Shown: positions 1-7,085 of the stretch, piece by piece
How the letters are laid out: the number at the start of each line of letters is the position of its first letter
Position numbering within the stretch: the first letter of the stretch is position 1
DNA from: Ruminococcus flavefaciens
GTDB lineage: Bacteria > Bacillota > Clostridia > Oscillospirales > Ruminococcaceae
Assembly: GCA_002309635.1 (NCBI GenBank)
Contig: DBXO01000055.1
Coordinates: 34,418-64,137, forward strand
Direction of reading: 5' to 3'
DNA: 29,720 nucleotides
The notes under the pieces: model-generated
What the model was told of the DNA's origin: nothing
Database searches by the model: none
Seen by the model: only the letters and a program-made list of their open reading frames with translations
Translations under genes and position numbers: made by a program

Positions 1-232
1 CGCCTGCCGAGACCACTCTTTGCCACATTGGCTTTTTGTAAATCTCCACTCCCGAGACCTCGACAGTGGTATCTATATTGCTTTCTTTGGTTCTCTCGTT
101 GTATATCTTTCTGCTCATTGCAAACATCCTTTCCCTGTCACTTTCGGAAGCAGGGCAGTTATCCGCAATTCTTTTTATATCAGCGTCATCTGCATTTTCA
201 AGTATATCAAGATCTAATTCATTATCTTTCAT
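1..232 (-). CDS. Putative anti-sigma factor, N-terminal part (cut by window edge)
   Basis: The minus strand opens with ATG at 232-230, behind a GGAGGT ribosome site just downstream of the sigma factor stop codon (12-base gap), and stays open to the window edge, giving 77 residues (MKDNELDLDILENADDADIK at the start). The visible part is acidic and hydrophilic and ends in KKPMWQRVVSAG. A motif like this usually sits just before a transmembrane helix in clostridial anti-sigma proteins, so I expect the membrane segment to begin just outside the window. Position directly after an ECF sigma gene in the same operon is the main argument for an anti-sigma role. No catalytic or zinc motif is visible. 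The gene call is firm; the function is inferred from context. Confidence 0.6.
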   Translation of the reverse strand, partial: MKDNELDLDILENADDADIKRIADNCPASESDRERMFAMSRKIYNERTKESNIDTTVEVSGVEIYKKPMWQRVVSAG

Positions 233-244
233 ACCTGTACCTCC

Positions 245-811
245 TTACAGTGAAATGTTCATTTCGGTGAGCTTTTTCCTTAGCCTTGTCAGTGCGCGGC
301 TGGTTCGCATGCGTACTGCCTCGGGGGACATGGACACTATTTCTGCTATCTCCTTTGAGGTTCGCCTGAAAAAATACTTCTGTATTATTATTACCGAGTC
401 CGGCTCGCCGAGAAGATTCACGCAGTTCAAAAGCCTGGTGCGGATATCCTTGTTTTCTATTATTTCCTCAGTATTGTCGGGGGCTTCGAGCTCAGCAGCC
501 TCCTCATCGTCAACAGAAACTGTCGTTATATTCTTATGTGTCAGTCTGCTGTACATATCGGCGGCCTTCCTGCGGGCTACCGTGCCTATAAAGCCTGAGA
601 TATCGCCGCTCAGCTCCCTGCTCTCGTCATAATATATGTATATATCCGCAAATGAGTCGCTGACGCATTCTTCTATGTCCTCGCGTCTCGCACAGCTTCG
701 CAGACGGCTGAAAACTATGGTGTATACATAATTGAAGTATTCATTGAAAAGAGAGCGCTGGGCTTCTTCCTTTGAAATTAGTGAAGCTTTTTTGTATTCT
801 TCATGTGTCAT
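245..811 (-). CDS. ECF-type RNA polymerase sigma factor
   Basis: This 188-residue protein has the ECF sigma plan. Region 2 is at about residues 20-90 (FNEYFNYVYTIVFSRL, REDIEECVSDSFADIY), followed by an acidic linker at about 100-120, then region 4 with a helix-turn-helix at about 145-185 (TSKEIAEIVSMSPEAVRMR). It should direct RNA polymerase to a small regulon, held in check by the membrane protein encoded 12 bases downstream. The ATG at 811 has an AAGGTG ribosome site. The region 4 turn and the terminal RALTRLRKKL are typical of sigma-70 family members of clostridia. The stimulus cannot be read from sequence. A truncated paralogue occurs at 28891 (18 of 32 residues identical by hand alignment over the first conserved block). 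Confidence 0.9.
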   Translation of the reverse strand: MTHEEYKKASLISKEEAQRSLFNEYFNYVYTIVFSRLRSCARREDIEECVSDSFADIYIYYDESRELSGDISGFIGTVARRKAADMYSRLTHKNITTVSVDDEEAAELEAPDNTEEIIENKDIRTRLLNCVNLLGEPDSVIIIQKYFFRRTSKEIAEIVSMSPEAVRMRTSRALTRLRKKLTEMNISL

Positions 812-952
812 GGTCTCACCTTCTAACTGTAAAGCTTTTATAATGCATTGTATCGGCTTTCACTCTATCTATTCCGCTCCTTACGGAAAAATGTAACGGG
901 AAGATAAATATTTTTTTGTTTTAATTATTATCCTGTGAAAGATACACACTAT

Positions 953-981
953 ATTATAATACCTGTAAGTTCAAAAAGCAA
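953..981 (-). promoter_or_regulatory. Candidate promoter for the sigma/anti-sigma operon
   Basis: On the minus strand a TATAAT box (953-958) lies 17 bases downstream of TTGCTT (976-981). This would give a leader of about 135 bases before the sigma factor ATG. The -35 box overlaps the T-tract of the serpin terminator, so the call is tentative; an ECF-type autoregulatory promoter elsewhere in 812-950 is not excluded. Confidence 0.4.
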
Positions 982-982
982 G

Positions 983-1014
983 AAAAAAGCAGCCGGTACA
1001 TCTGTATCGGCTGC
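983..1014 (-). terminator. Rho-independent terminator of the serpin gene
   Basis: On the minus strand a stem GCAGCCG (1014-1008) pairs with CGGCTGC (995-989), followed by six T residues (988-983). It begins 11 bases after the serpin stop codon. Confidence 0.85.
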
Positions 1015-1025
1015 GGAACGGATCG

Positions 1026-2963
1026 TTACGATTCTATATGAGTAGCTGCGCCTATGAAAAGGGGAACATTGTTCTTGTCAACTATCATGTAAACGAAAGG
1101 TCTGTCAAGGTAGATATAAACCTTTTTCTTCTCGATAGGAGGTGCTGCTCCTGCGCCCATTACGATAGCTGTTGCAGCGGCTGCCTTTGTGCCCTTTTCA
1201 GTGACCTCTATCTTTGTCTTGTGAAGAACATCATCAATATAGAGGGGAAGTGCTCCGTTAACGGACATATCGTTTATCTTTGAGAAGTCTGCTTTATCCG
1301 GGTCAAAGGCTGTTTCCATACCCATCTTGGGAAGTATCTCCTTGAGGGACTTTCCGTAATTGTACTTGAACTTGGGTATCATTACGTAAAGATCAACAGT
1401 CTTCGGGTCCTCGCATTCCTTAAGTCCCTCTGCAAGAGCGGCTGCGTCGAGGTTCTGGATATAATCAGTGAAGTCAACGTCCTCGTGAGGAAGTATGCCT
1501 ACAAAGCTGTAATCGCCGTTCATATACGGCTTCTTGAATGCGTCCGCATTTCCGAGATCGAAGTACTCTCTCTCCATGCTGTCCATTTTCTGTATGGGAA
1601 GCTTTTTGCCGTCAAGGTCTGTGAACTTGCCGTCAGTGGTACTGAGATACGGGCTCCGCCACTCAGCCTCAAAGTAAAGGGTGTTGATAAGGAGCATCAT
1701 GGTATTACTCTTTATATTCGCCTTTGTTATGAGGGAGGGTATCATGCCGTTTGTCTTCTTGTTTACCCAGCTGTTCACGTCCTTTACTATGCTGTTCGGC
1801 TCAAAGGCGCTCTTGTACAGCTCTGCGTTGTAGTATTTCTTGTTGGTTTCAAGGAATTCGTTGTATACCTTGAAGGTCGGGTCGTCCTTGAACCATATTG
1901 AATCCGCAAGGTATATCTTTTCCTTTTCCTTGTCGGGGAGCCTGCTTATATAATAAGCCATATACTCGTTCAGTTCGTCTATGGTGAGACCGTTTCCGAG
2001 GAAATCTTCCATTTCCTTAAGGGTATCGCCGTCGGCTCCGTTTGCGGTCATTGATAGGGCTGCCGAAATGGAAAGGGGCGAGATAAGGAAGTTCTTTTCG
2101 GTTGCGATATCCTCTGCGTAGCATTTTTTCAGCAGGTCAACGCCAAGCTTCATCTCGGCGCCTGCGAATTTTTCATCGGTGGCGACGCCCTCGGCTGCCT
2201 TTACCTTTACGGTATCGTCAAGGCGGACGCTGCCGATGGAGGAGGCTCCGTTGAATGCCTTTGCGCTGCCAAGCGTGAAGTCAACTACCTGCTTGAGGTC
2301 CTCATCGTCTATGACGGTATCATAGTTTATGTCAGCGTTGAGAAACTGGTCCTCAGTGAGCTTCCTGCCGAGATTGCCTGCGATATACTTCTTATAGGTA
2401 AGCACATCGAAGGAATCCACAATTCCGTCATCGTTTATATCGCCGTAGAAATGCTCATTGGGGTCCTTCACGGAAAGTATCTCTTTCATATAATAGATCT
2501 TGCCCCGGCTGTTCGAGCCCCAGTAGCCTATTTTTTCAATATCGTCGTATTTATCCTTTGAGGCAAACTTGATTGTCACCCTTGATTCTGGCTGAATGTC
2601 CTTGACCAGATCAAAGCTCGATGTATAGTCTGGCGGATAAAAGCCTTCGTCATAAAGGTCATTGATCTCTATTTCCTTTACGTTGTCATAGTAAAAGGTA
2701 TTGCCGCCCATTGACGGGATGAGCATTATATTTATATCGGAAGGAGCAGCATAGATACTGTATATGTATGCGTCGATGAACTCATATTCATACATATGGG
2801 TCTCTTCATTATATGAGACCTTTACGAATTCGTTGTTCTCCTCCTCTGTCTCGGCTGCAACGGCGGGAGCAGCCGGCGGCTTTATGCTGCCTGCATATCC
2901 TAATACAAGGGCAGTACTGAGTATTCCTGCCGCGATGCGTTTTAGCTTTGTCATATCTCCCAT
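1026..2963 (-). CDS. Secreted dockerin-serpin (cellulosome-targeted protease inhibitor)
   Basis: This 645-residue secreted protein has a signal peptide (about 1-38, cleavage after AVA), an N-terminal region of unknown fold (about 40-170), a type I dockerin (about 174-233) and a complete serpin domain (about 270-645). The dockerin has two calcium loops of the DxNxDxxxxxD form (DINDDGIVDSFD and DINYDTVIDDED), so it should bind a cohesin on a scaffoldin. The serpin hinge reads EKGTKAAAATA, the Ala-rich form of inhibitory serpins. Counting 17 residues from the hinge Glu puts Gly-Ala at P1-P1' (about 605-606), suggesting a target that accepts small residues, such as a subtilisin- or elastase-like protease. 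I chose ATG 2963 over the in-frame TTG six bases upstream, because GGAG is 9 bases from the ATG but only about 3 from the TTG. Dockerin-serpins are known in cellulosome producers such as Clostridium thermocellum. Confidence 0.93.
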   Translation of the reverse strand: MGDMTKLKRIAAGILSTALVLGYAGSIKPPAAPAVAAETEEENNEFVKVSYNEETHMYEYEFIDAYIYSIYAAPSDINIMLIPSMGGNTFYYDNVKEIEINDLYDEGFYPPDYTSSFDLVKDIQPESRVTIKFASKDKYDDIEKIGYWGSNSRGKIYYMKEILSVKDPNEHFYGDINDDGIVDSFDVLTYKKYIAGNLGRKLTEDQFLNADINYDTVIDDEDLKQVVDFTLGSAKAFNGASSIGSVRLDDTVKVKAAEGVATDEKFAGAEMKLGVDLLKKCYAEDIATEKNFLISPLSISAALSMTANGADGDTLKEMEDFLGNGLTIDELNEYMAYYISRLPDKEKEKIYLADSIWFKDDPTFKVYNEFLETNKKYYNAELYKSAFEPNSIVKDVNSWVNKKTNGMIPSLITKANIKSNTMMLLINTLYFEAEWRSPYLSTTDGKFTDLDGKKLPIQKMDSMEREYFDLGNADAFKKPYMNGDYSFVGILPHEDVDFTDYIQNLDAAALAEGLKECEDPKTVDLYVMIPKFKYNYGKSLKEILPKMGMETAFDPDKADFSKINDMSVNGALPLYIDDVLHKTKIEVTEKGTKAAAATAIVMGAGAAPPIEKKKVYIYLDRPFVYMIVDKNNVPLFIGAATHIES

Positions 2964-3012
2964 ATTCAAAAACTCCTCTCATTTCAGTTCGGATACATAT
3001 ATCCGTGATTTA

Positions 3013-3041
3013 ATTATAGCATTTTATTCCCGATATGTCAA
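3013..3041 (-). promoter_or_regulatory. Consensus promoter of the serpin gene
   Basis: The minus strand reads TTGACA (3041-3036), 17 bases, then TATAAT (3018-3013), a perfect sigma-A promoter about 50 bases upstream of the serpin start. A second TTGACA copy lies just upstream (about 3049-3054). Confidence 0.85.
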
Positions 3042-3062
3042 TGAGAAATGTCAATTTTCACC

Positions 3063-3102
3063 AAAAAGAATAAAGCAGGGACTCACAATTGTGTGCCCCT
3101 GC
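3063..3102 (-). terminator. Rho-independent terminator of the carboxypeptidase gene
   Basis: On the minus strand GCAGGG(G) pairs with CCCTGC across a CACACAATTGTG segment that can itself fold, followed by the T-rich TTTATTCTTTTT. It begins 10 bases after the stop codon. Confidence 0.8.
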
Positions 3103-3111
3103 TGACAGATA

Positions 3112-3978
3112 TTATTCATGATAATATGAATCTATACCGAAATATTCCTCGAGAGTGAGACCGCTGTTGTGTACTGCGTAGGAAAGGTCTGTGCCTAAAT
3201 AGCGTACATGCCACGATTCGTACTGATATCCCGTTATGTTCTCCTTGCCCCTGGGATAGCGGAGTATGAAGCCGTATTCGTGACAGTGGTTCTCAAGCCA
3301 TACAGCCTCGGGGGTTCCCGCAAAGCTGTCATCTATGCTGTTTACATCAATGGCAAGTCCCGACTGGTGCTCTGAGTATCCCGGACGCGCGGAATATGTA
3401 TCCGCAAGTGCCTGTCCGTCGCGGGCGACATAGTTGCTGTATATCTGCGCCTGATAGTCGTATGAGCGAAATCCTGATGCGAACCATATATTAAGTCCCT
3501 GCCGTGCAGCGTCGTTTATCATCTTGTTGAACTGTGTCTCGCATGTGGGGTCAAGTCCGGGATTGAAGTCAGCAGGCAGACTGTAGGACTTGTTGGCAAT
3601 AAGTGCTCCCTGTATGTAAGTGATGCCTTCTATATCGTGCTTTGCGGGGGCAGGGGCGTAGTACGGGTCATCGTGGGAGGGAGCTGTATCTGCTGAGGGA
3701 CGCTGCGGAACTTCATTTTCAACGGCAGCGGCTTCTGTTACGTCAGCTGTGGTTTCTTCGTCAGTTGTTTCCACGGCTTCGGCAGAGGTTTCCTCAGCTG
3801 CTTCTGTGGGCTGTTCCGTGGTCTTCTCCTCGGTCTCCTCTGCAATTGTGGCTGCTTCGGTGAAATTGTTGCCGGCTGCGGCGGGTACGGCTGCACCCTC
3901 GTCCTTTCCTACCTTTCCGCAGGCTGTGCATGAAAGGACAGCTGCAACTGCAAGTGTTATAAGTATACTTCTTTTCAT
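3112..3978 (-). CDS. Lipoprotein D-alanyl-D-alanine carboxypeptidase (peptidase M15, VanY/LdcB type)
   Basis: This 288-residue protein starts at ATG 3978, behind AGGAGG 6 bases away; the longer open frame upstream runs through the promoter and is not used. Residues 1-20 form a lipoprotein signal with Cys at 17 and 20; either could be the lipidated residue (VLSC or CTAC). A Thr/Glu/Ala-rich linker (about 36-90) should span the wall. The catalytic domain (about 118-288) carries the M15 zinc motif SEHQSGLAID (H204, D211) and the SWHVRY block with E254 and H257. These are the expected zinc ligands and catalytic Glu. The enzyme would trim the terminal D-Ala from peptidoglycan stem peptides outside the membrane. 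Vancomycin resistance is not implied: no vanHAX or VanRS genes are nearby. Confidence 0.9.
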   Translation of the reverse strand: MKRSILITLAVAAVLSCTACGKVGKDEGAAVPAAAGNNFTEAATIAEETEEKTTEQPTEAAEETSAEAVETTDEETTADVTEAAAVENEVPQRPSADTAPSHDDPYYAPAPAKHDIEGITYIQGALIANKSYSLPADFNPGLDPTCETQFNKMINDAARQGLNIWFASGFRSYDYQAQIYSNYVARDGQALADTYSARPGYSEHQSGLAIDVNSIDDSFAGTPEAVWLENHCHEYGFILRYPRGKENITGYQYESWHVRYLGTDLSYAVHNSGLTLEEYFGIDSYYHE

Positions 3979-4094
3979 TTTAATCCTCCTTGTGAATTTC
4001 AGGCTTTCTGATATAACAATCGCAACTGTCGGTGAAAGTGTTACGTCAGCAGCGATAATTCTTTGTTTTGACCAAATGAAATGCATGCATTCAT

Positions 4095-4123
4095 ATTTTA
4101 GCACATATCTCAGCAGATTGCAA
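4095..4123 (-). promoter_or_regulatory. Promoter of the carboxypeptidase gene
   Basis: On the minus strand TTGCAA (4123-4118) is 17 bases from TAAAAT (4100-4095). This gives a leader of about 110 bases and is divergent from the promoter at 4146. Confidence 0.6.
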
Positions 4124-4145
4124 GTGCGGGGAAAATGTCTGTTTA

Positions 4146-4174
4146 TTGACATATACCGGCGGTTGTGATATAAT
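4146..4174 (+). promoter_or_regulatory. Consensus promoter of a GNAT gene
   Basis: TTGACA (4146-4151), 17 bases, TATAAT (4169-4174) with an extended TGA before the -10 box. Transcription should begin near 4181, which rules out the upstream ATG at 4146 as the start of the following gene. Confidence 0.9.
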
Positions 4175-4202
4175 TATCCAAAATACGGAAGGAGTTTTGA
4201 GA

Positions 4203-4619
4203 GTGGACGGACTTGTTATAAAGCATAATGAGCTTACTGCCGAGGAATTCACCGAGCTTTGGGAAACTGTATGGGGACAGGGGCCTGCACTGGAGCAGAC
4301 AAGACTGGCTATGGAGCATACACTGTTCCGTGTGTCGGTCTTCGACGGAGACAGGATAGTCGCTATGGCACGTATGATAGGCGATATGGGACTTGATTAC
4401 TACATCAAGGACGTTATCGTAAGGCCTGAATATCAGGGAAGAGGTATCGGACGCATGCTCATAAACGAACTTTTGAAGTTTGTCGGGGATAACGGCGTCA
4501 GCGGAACGGATATATTCGTGGAGCTCTGCGCAGTTCCCGATAAGATACCCTTTTACAGAAAATTCGGCTTCGATTCAAATGAAGCGCAGAGGCTGAAGAT
4601 GTTTTATCACGTGGAATAA
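4203..4619 (+). CDS. GNAT family N-acetyltransferase
   Basis: This 138-residue protein probably starts at GTG 4203, 8 bases after GGAAGGAG; an in-frame TTG at 4197 is too close to that site. The acetyl-CoA binding motif A is clear (KDVIVRPEYQGRGIGRML, about residues 69-86), followed by the terminal PFYRKFGF motif typical of small GNAT enzymes. It transfers an acetyl group from acetyl-CoA to an amine; the substrate cannot be told. The gene is single, with its own promoter, and ends in a hairpin shared with a convergent GNAT gene. Confidence 0.85.
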   Translation: MDGLVIKHNELTAEEFTELWETVWGQGPALEQTRLAMEHTLFRVSVFDGDRIVAMARMIGDMGLDYYIKDVIVRPEYQGRGIGRMLINELLKFVGDNGVSGTDIFVELCAVPDKIPFYRKFGFDSNEAQRLKMFYHVE

Positions 4620-4629
4620 TACAGAACAA

Positions 4630-4654
4630 AGCTCCGGAGCATTGCTCCGGAGCT
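4630..4654. terminator. Shared hairpin terminator between convergent genes
   Basis: A perfect stem GCTCCGGAGC / GCTCCGGAGC with a three-base loop lies between two converging GNAT genes. T-rich tracts are weak on both sides (TTGCTGTT on plus, TTTGTTCTGT on minus), so it may work in both directions with modest efficiency. Confidence 0.7.
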
Positions 4655-4670
4655 TGCTGTTCAGGGACCT

Positions 4671-5219
4671 TCAGTCCACGAATTCCATTGTGAAAAGCCT
4701 GGAAAGAATACTTCCTGCGTAGGACTTCATAAGAGCCTTGTATTCCGAGCCGTTGACATCGCCGCCTGTGCCCAGTATCTCATATGTTACCTTGCCCTCG
4801 CGGAGCTTTTTGCGGAGCTCTGTGAAGCCGTTGCGGATATAGAAATCCCGGCGCCTGAGTCTCTCCCCGTAGTTTTCAGAGGAGCTGTCAAGCTGCTCTA
4901 TGGCGAGGAAAAGTCTTCTGCCGTCATAAAGCTTCTTGGCGTTCTGCAATATGGCGCTGCCTATGCCCTTGCCGCGGAACTCCTCGGATACCGCGAGATA
5001 GAAAACGTAGGAGAGGTCGCGGTAGTTTACTATATATAGCATTCCCGCCCATTCTCCGTCGCTGTGTACCGACCAGAAATCCACATTCTTTTTCTTGGCT
5101 TTCAGTACCAGCATAAGAAAGGGCGCACGCTCGTCATCGGGGAAGGCTCTCATGTAAAGCTGCTTGATTTTGCGGAAATCAGGGCTGCTCGGCTTAAGCT
5201 TTGTGAAATTGAGTTTCAT
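4671..5219 (-). CDS. GNAT family N-acetyltransferase
   Basis: This 182-residue protein starts at ATG 5219, 7 bases after GGAGG; an upstream in-frame ATG at 5258 would overlap the preceding gene. Motif A is LAVSEEFRGKGIGSAIL (about residues 75-91), followed by FYIRNGF (about 125), a layout common in small clostridial acetyltransferases. The substrate is unknown. It lies 11 bases downstream of another GNAT gene, so the two are probably co-transcribed from the promoter at 5886-5914. Confidence 0.82.
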   Translation of the reverse strand: MKLNFTKLKPSSPDFRKIKQLYMRAFPDDERAPFLMLVLKAKKKNVDFWSVHSDGEWAGMLYIVNYRDLSYVFYLAVSEEFRGKGIGSAILQNAKKLYDGRRLFLAIEQLDSSSENYGERLRRRDFYIRNGFTELRKKLREGKVTYEILGTGGDVNGSEYKALMKSYAGSILSRLFTMEFVD

Positions 5220-5230
5220 TGCGGACCTCC

Positions 5231-5776
5231 TTATTCTCTTTTTTCTATGCAGTAGCATACCTCTCCGTCAGGCGATATGCCCTGCTGTCTGAATCTTTCG
5301 ACGTTGCCGGTCTTTTTCATTGCGGACTTTTCAAGCACTCTTCCCGATTTTTTGTTTTCGGCGCGGTGGTAGGCTTCGAGCCTGCAAAAATCCGTTGTAT
5401 CAAACGTATAGGATATTACCGCGGAAAGAGCTTCTCCTGCGTAGCCGCGGCCCTGAAAGGCTGTGCCTATGCAGTATTCTATCTCGGCAGTGCGGATATC
5501 CTCATATACCCTGCAAAAGGCTATCTGACCAATATTCTGGCCGCTTGACCTCTCTGTGACGGCCCATCTGTAAAAGCTGTCGGACCCGTATCCGCTGATA
5601 TATCCGTCAAGGAGCTTCTGTGCTTCGGCCGGGCATGAATAAACGGGCTCGCCGTATTCGGTCTGTACTGCCGGATCGGAAACCCAGTTCCGAAGCATGT
5701 CTTCGAGGTCTCCTGCTTCAAATCTTCGCAGAACGAGCCGCGGGGTATTTATTGTTTTTGTGCCGCTGTGATGCAT
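5231..5776 (-). CDS. RimJ/RimL-type GNAT acetyltransferase
   Basis: This 181-residue protein starts at ATG 5776, 9 bases after AGGAGG. The N-terminal block INTPRLVLRRF and the EIEYCIGTAFQGRGYAGEAL segment match the RimJ/RimL family, whose members acetylate the N-termini of ribosomal proteins or, in many Firmicutes, small molecules and other proteins. The exact target cannot be assigned. It is the first gene of a two-gene operon with a second GNAT; the pair could act on related substrates, but the proteins are not close copies. Confidence 0.82.
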   Translation of the reverse strand: MHHSGTKTINTPRLVLRRFEAGDLEDMLRNWVSDPAVQTEYGEPVYSCPAEAQKLLDGYISGYGSDSFYRWAVTERSSGQNIGQIAFCRVYEDIRTAEIEYCIGTAFQGRGYAGEALSAVISYTFDTTDFCRLEAYHRAENKKSGRVLEKSAMKKTGNVERFRQQGISPDGEVCYCIEKRE

Positions 5777-5885
5777 TGTGAAGACCTCCTGTTTCCGGTT
5801 ATAACCGCCCGGCCGCAGGTAGCTGATCTCAGATCGTCGTATCTGCAGGGGCATTCGGAGCATTTAAATTGAATGCTTTTTATTA

Positions 5886-5914
5886 ATTATAACATATAAA
5901 TGTTAACAATTCAA
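5886..5914 (-). promoter_or_regulatory. Promoter of the two-GNAT operon
   Basis: On the minus strand TTGAAT (5914-5909) is 17 bases from TATAAT (5891-5886). The leader is about 100 bases and divergent from the nudC promoter. Confidence 0.75.
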
Positions 5915-5994
5915 GCAGGCGTATATCAATTGCAGGGAACGTCGTCATTGACGTCACGCGGTTATCATTGTTGCGGCTTGGAGCATCGGGGGGC

Positions 5995-6023
5995 TTGACG
6001 TGGAGGCGGGGGTATTGTATAAT
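5995..6023 (+). promoter_or_regulatory. Promoter of nudC
   Basis: TTGACG (5995-6000), a G-rich 17-base spacer, TATAAT (6018-6023). The start codon is about 25 bases after the predicted transcription start, with AAGGAG at 6042-6047. Confidence 0.85.
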
Positions 6024-6055
6024 TGTAGTGATCTGATCTATAAGGAGTAGTTTCA

Positions 6056-6892
6056 ATGATACAGGATATTTTCCCAAGCAGACTCGATAACAGCTTTCGC
6101 AATATAAGCGCTTCTGAGCACACGGACAGAAGCTTCGTGATATGCTTCAGGGAGGGGAGGATTCTTGCCGACATAAGCGGCGGAGAGGTTCGTTTTCCAC
6201 ACCCATGTGAGGTGGAGCCGAAGCCGGAGCTCATCTACCTCTTTGCTGTGGACGATGAGTGCTTTTTCCTTGCGGCCGGCGAGGATACACAGGTGAAAAA
6301 CGACGGCAGCTTCGGCTTTTATACCATAAGGGAGATGAGGGACAAGTGTTCCGGCAAATACCTTTTTGCAGCGTTTACTGCCTTTCACCTTGCCAACTGG
6401 TACAGGGACAACAGGTTCTGCGGAAGGTGCAGGGGAGCCATGGTCTGCGACGACAGCGAAAGAGCGCTTAAATGCGCGGAATGCGGAAACAAGGTCTATC
6501 CGAGGATAAATCCTGCGGTCATCGTTGGCGTTACCAACGGGGACAGGATACTTATAACCAGATACAGACGGGGATATGCTCATAATGCCCTGATAGCAGG
6601 CTTTACGGAGATAGGTGAGACCCTCGAGCAGACCGTTATGCGCGAGGTCATGGAAGAAGCGGGTATCCGCGTGAAGAATATTCGTTACTACAAGTCGCAG
6701 CCCTGGGGCATGGCGGCTGATCTGCTGGTGGGCTTTTTCTGCGATGTCGACGGCGATGATGATATAAAAATGGACGAATCGGAGCTGAAATACGCTCAGT
6801 GGCTTGGCAGGGACGAGATAGAGCTTCAGCCCTATGAGCACAGCCTTACCAATGAGATGATGAAACGGTTCAGAAACGGCGAAAATATATGA
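6056..6892 (+). CDS. nudC: NADH pyrophosphatase, NudC family Nudix hydrolase
   Basis: This 278-residue protein has the NudC architecture. A poorly conserved N-terminal domain (about 1-110) is followed by a zinc ribbon with Cys 122, 125, 140 and 143 (CGRC and CAEC), then the Nudix fold with a perfect Nudix box at 182-204 (G-x5-E-x7-REVMEEAGI). The downstream SQPW motif (214-217) is the family signature, but it continues GMAADLL instead of the common PFPxS. The family hydrolyses NADH or NAD to NMN(H) and AMP, and removes NAD caps from RNA 5' ends. Metal binding is by the REVMEE glutamates. The gene stands alone, with its own promoter and terminator. Confidence 0.88.
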   Translation: MIQDIFPSRLDNSFRNISASEHTDRSFVICFREGRILADISGGEVRFPHPCEVEPKPELIYLFAVDDECFFLAAGEDTQVKNDGSFGFYTIREMRDKCSGKYLFAAFTAFHLANWYRDNRFCGRCRGAMVCDDSERALKCAECGNKVYPRINPAVIVGVTNGDRILITRYRRGYAHNALIAGFTEIGETLEQTVMREVMEEAGIRVKNIRYYKSQPWGMAADLLVGFFCDVDGDDDIKMDESELKYAQWLGRDEIELQPYEHSLTNEMMKRFRNGENI

Positions 6893-6924
6893 ATCAGTCC
6901 GCGGAAGCGGACTGATTTGTTTTT
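6892..6924 (+). terminator. Rho-independent terminator of nudC
   Basis: An 11-base perfect stem AATCAGTCCGC / GCGGACTGATT with a GGAA loop and TGTTTTT tail. The last base of the stop codon is already part of the stem. Confidence 0.92.
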
Positions 6925-6997
6925 GGTGCAAAGATATAATCAAAATGTCTGCTTATTGAGCAAGATGCATAAAAAACGACGGCAAAGGGATTTATTG

Positions 6998-7026
6998 TTG
7001 ACTTTTTTGATATAAAATGTTATAAT
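6998..7026 (+). promoter_or_regulatory. Promoter of the EAL gene
   Basis: TTGACT (6998-7003), 17 bases, TATAAT (7021-7026). A leader of about 50 bases follows, with a G6 run at 7073-7078 as the ribosome site. I saw no c-di-GMP riboswitch in this short leader. Confidence 0.85.
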
Positions 7027-7085
7027 ATATGTGTGCAATATTGTTTTGAGAATGAAGCGATATTTTTTCACAGGGGGGTGGAAAC

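Noticed and set aside
66..632. 188-codon open frame on the plus strand, opposite the sigma factor
   Set aside because: It lies antisense to the sigma factor and anti-sigma genes, has a low-complexity Ser/Leu composition and no ribosome site.
3112..3978. VanY as part of a vancomycin resistance cluster
   Set aside because: Only the carboxypeptidase is present; no VanHAX, VanS or VanR genes are nearby, and lipoprotein M15 enzymes are common housekeeping wall enzymes.
6053..6943. 296-codon open frame antisense to nudC
   Set aside because: nudC has all family motifs, a promoter and a terminator. The antisense frame runs through that terminator and has no recognisable motif.
7027..7085. c-di-GMP riboswitch ahead of the EAL gene
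   Set aside because: The leader is only about 50 bases and shows no GEMM-like core or terminator choice.
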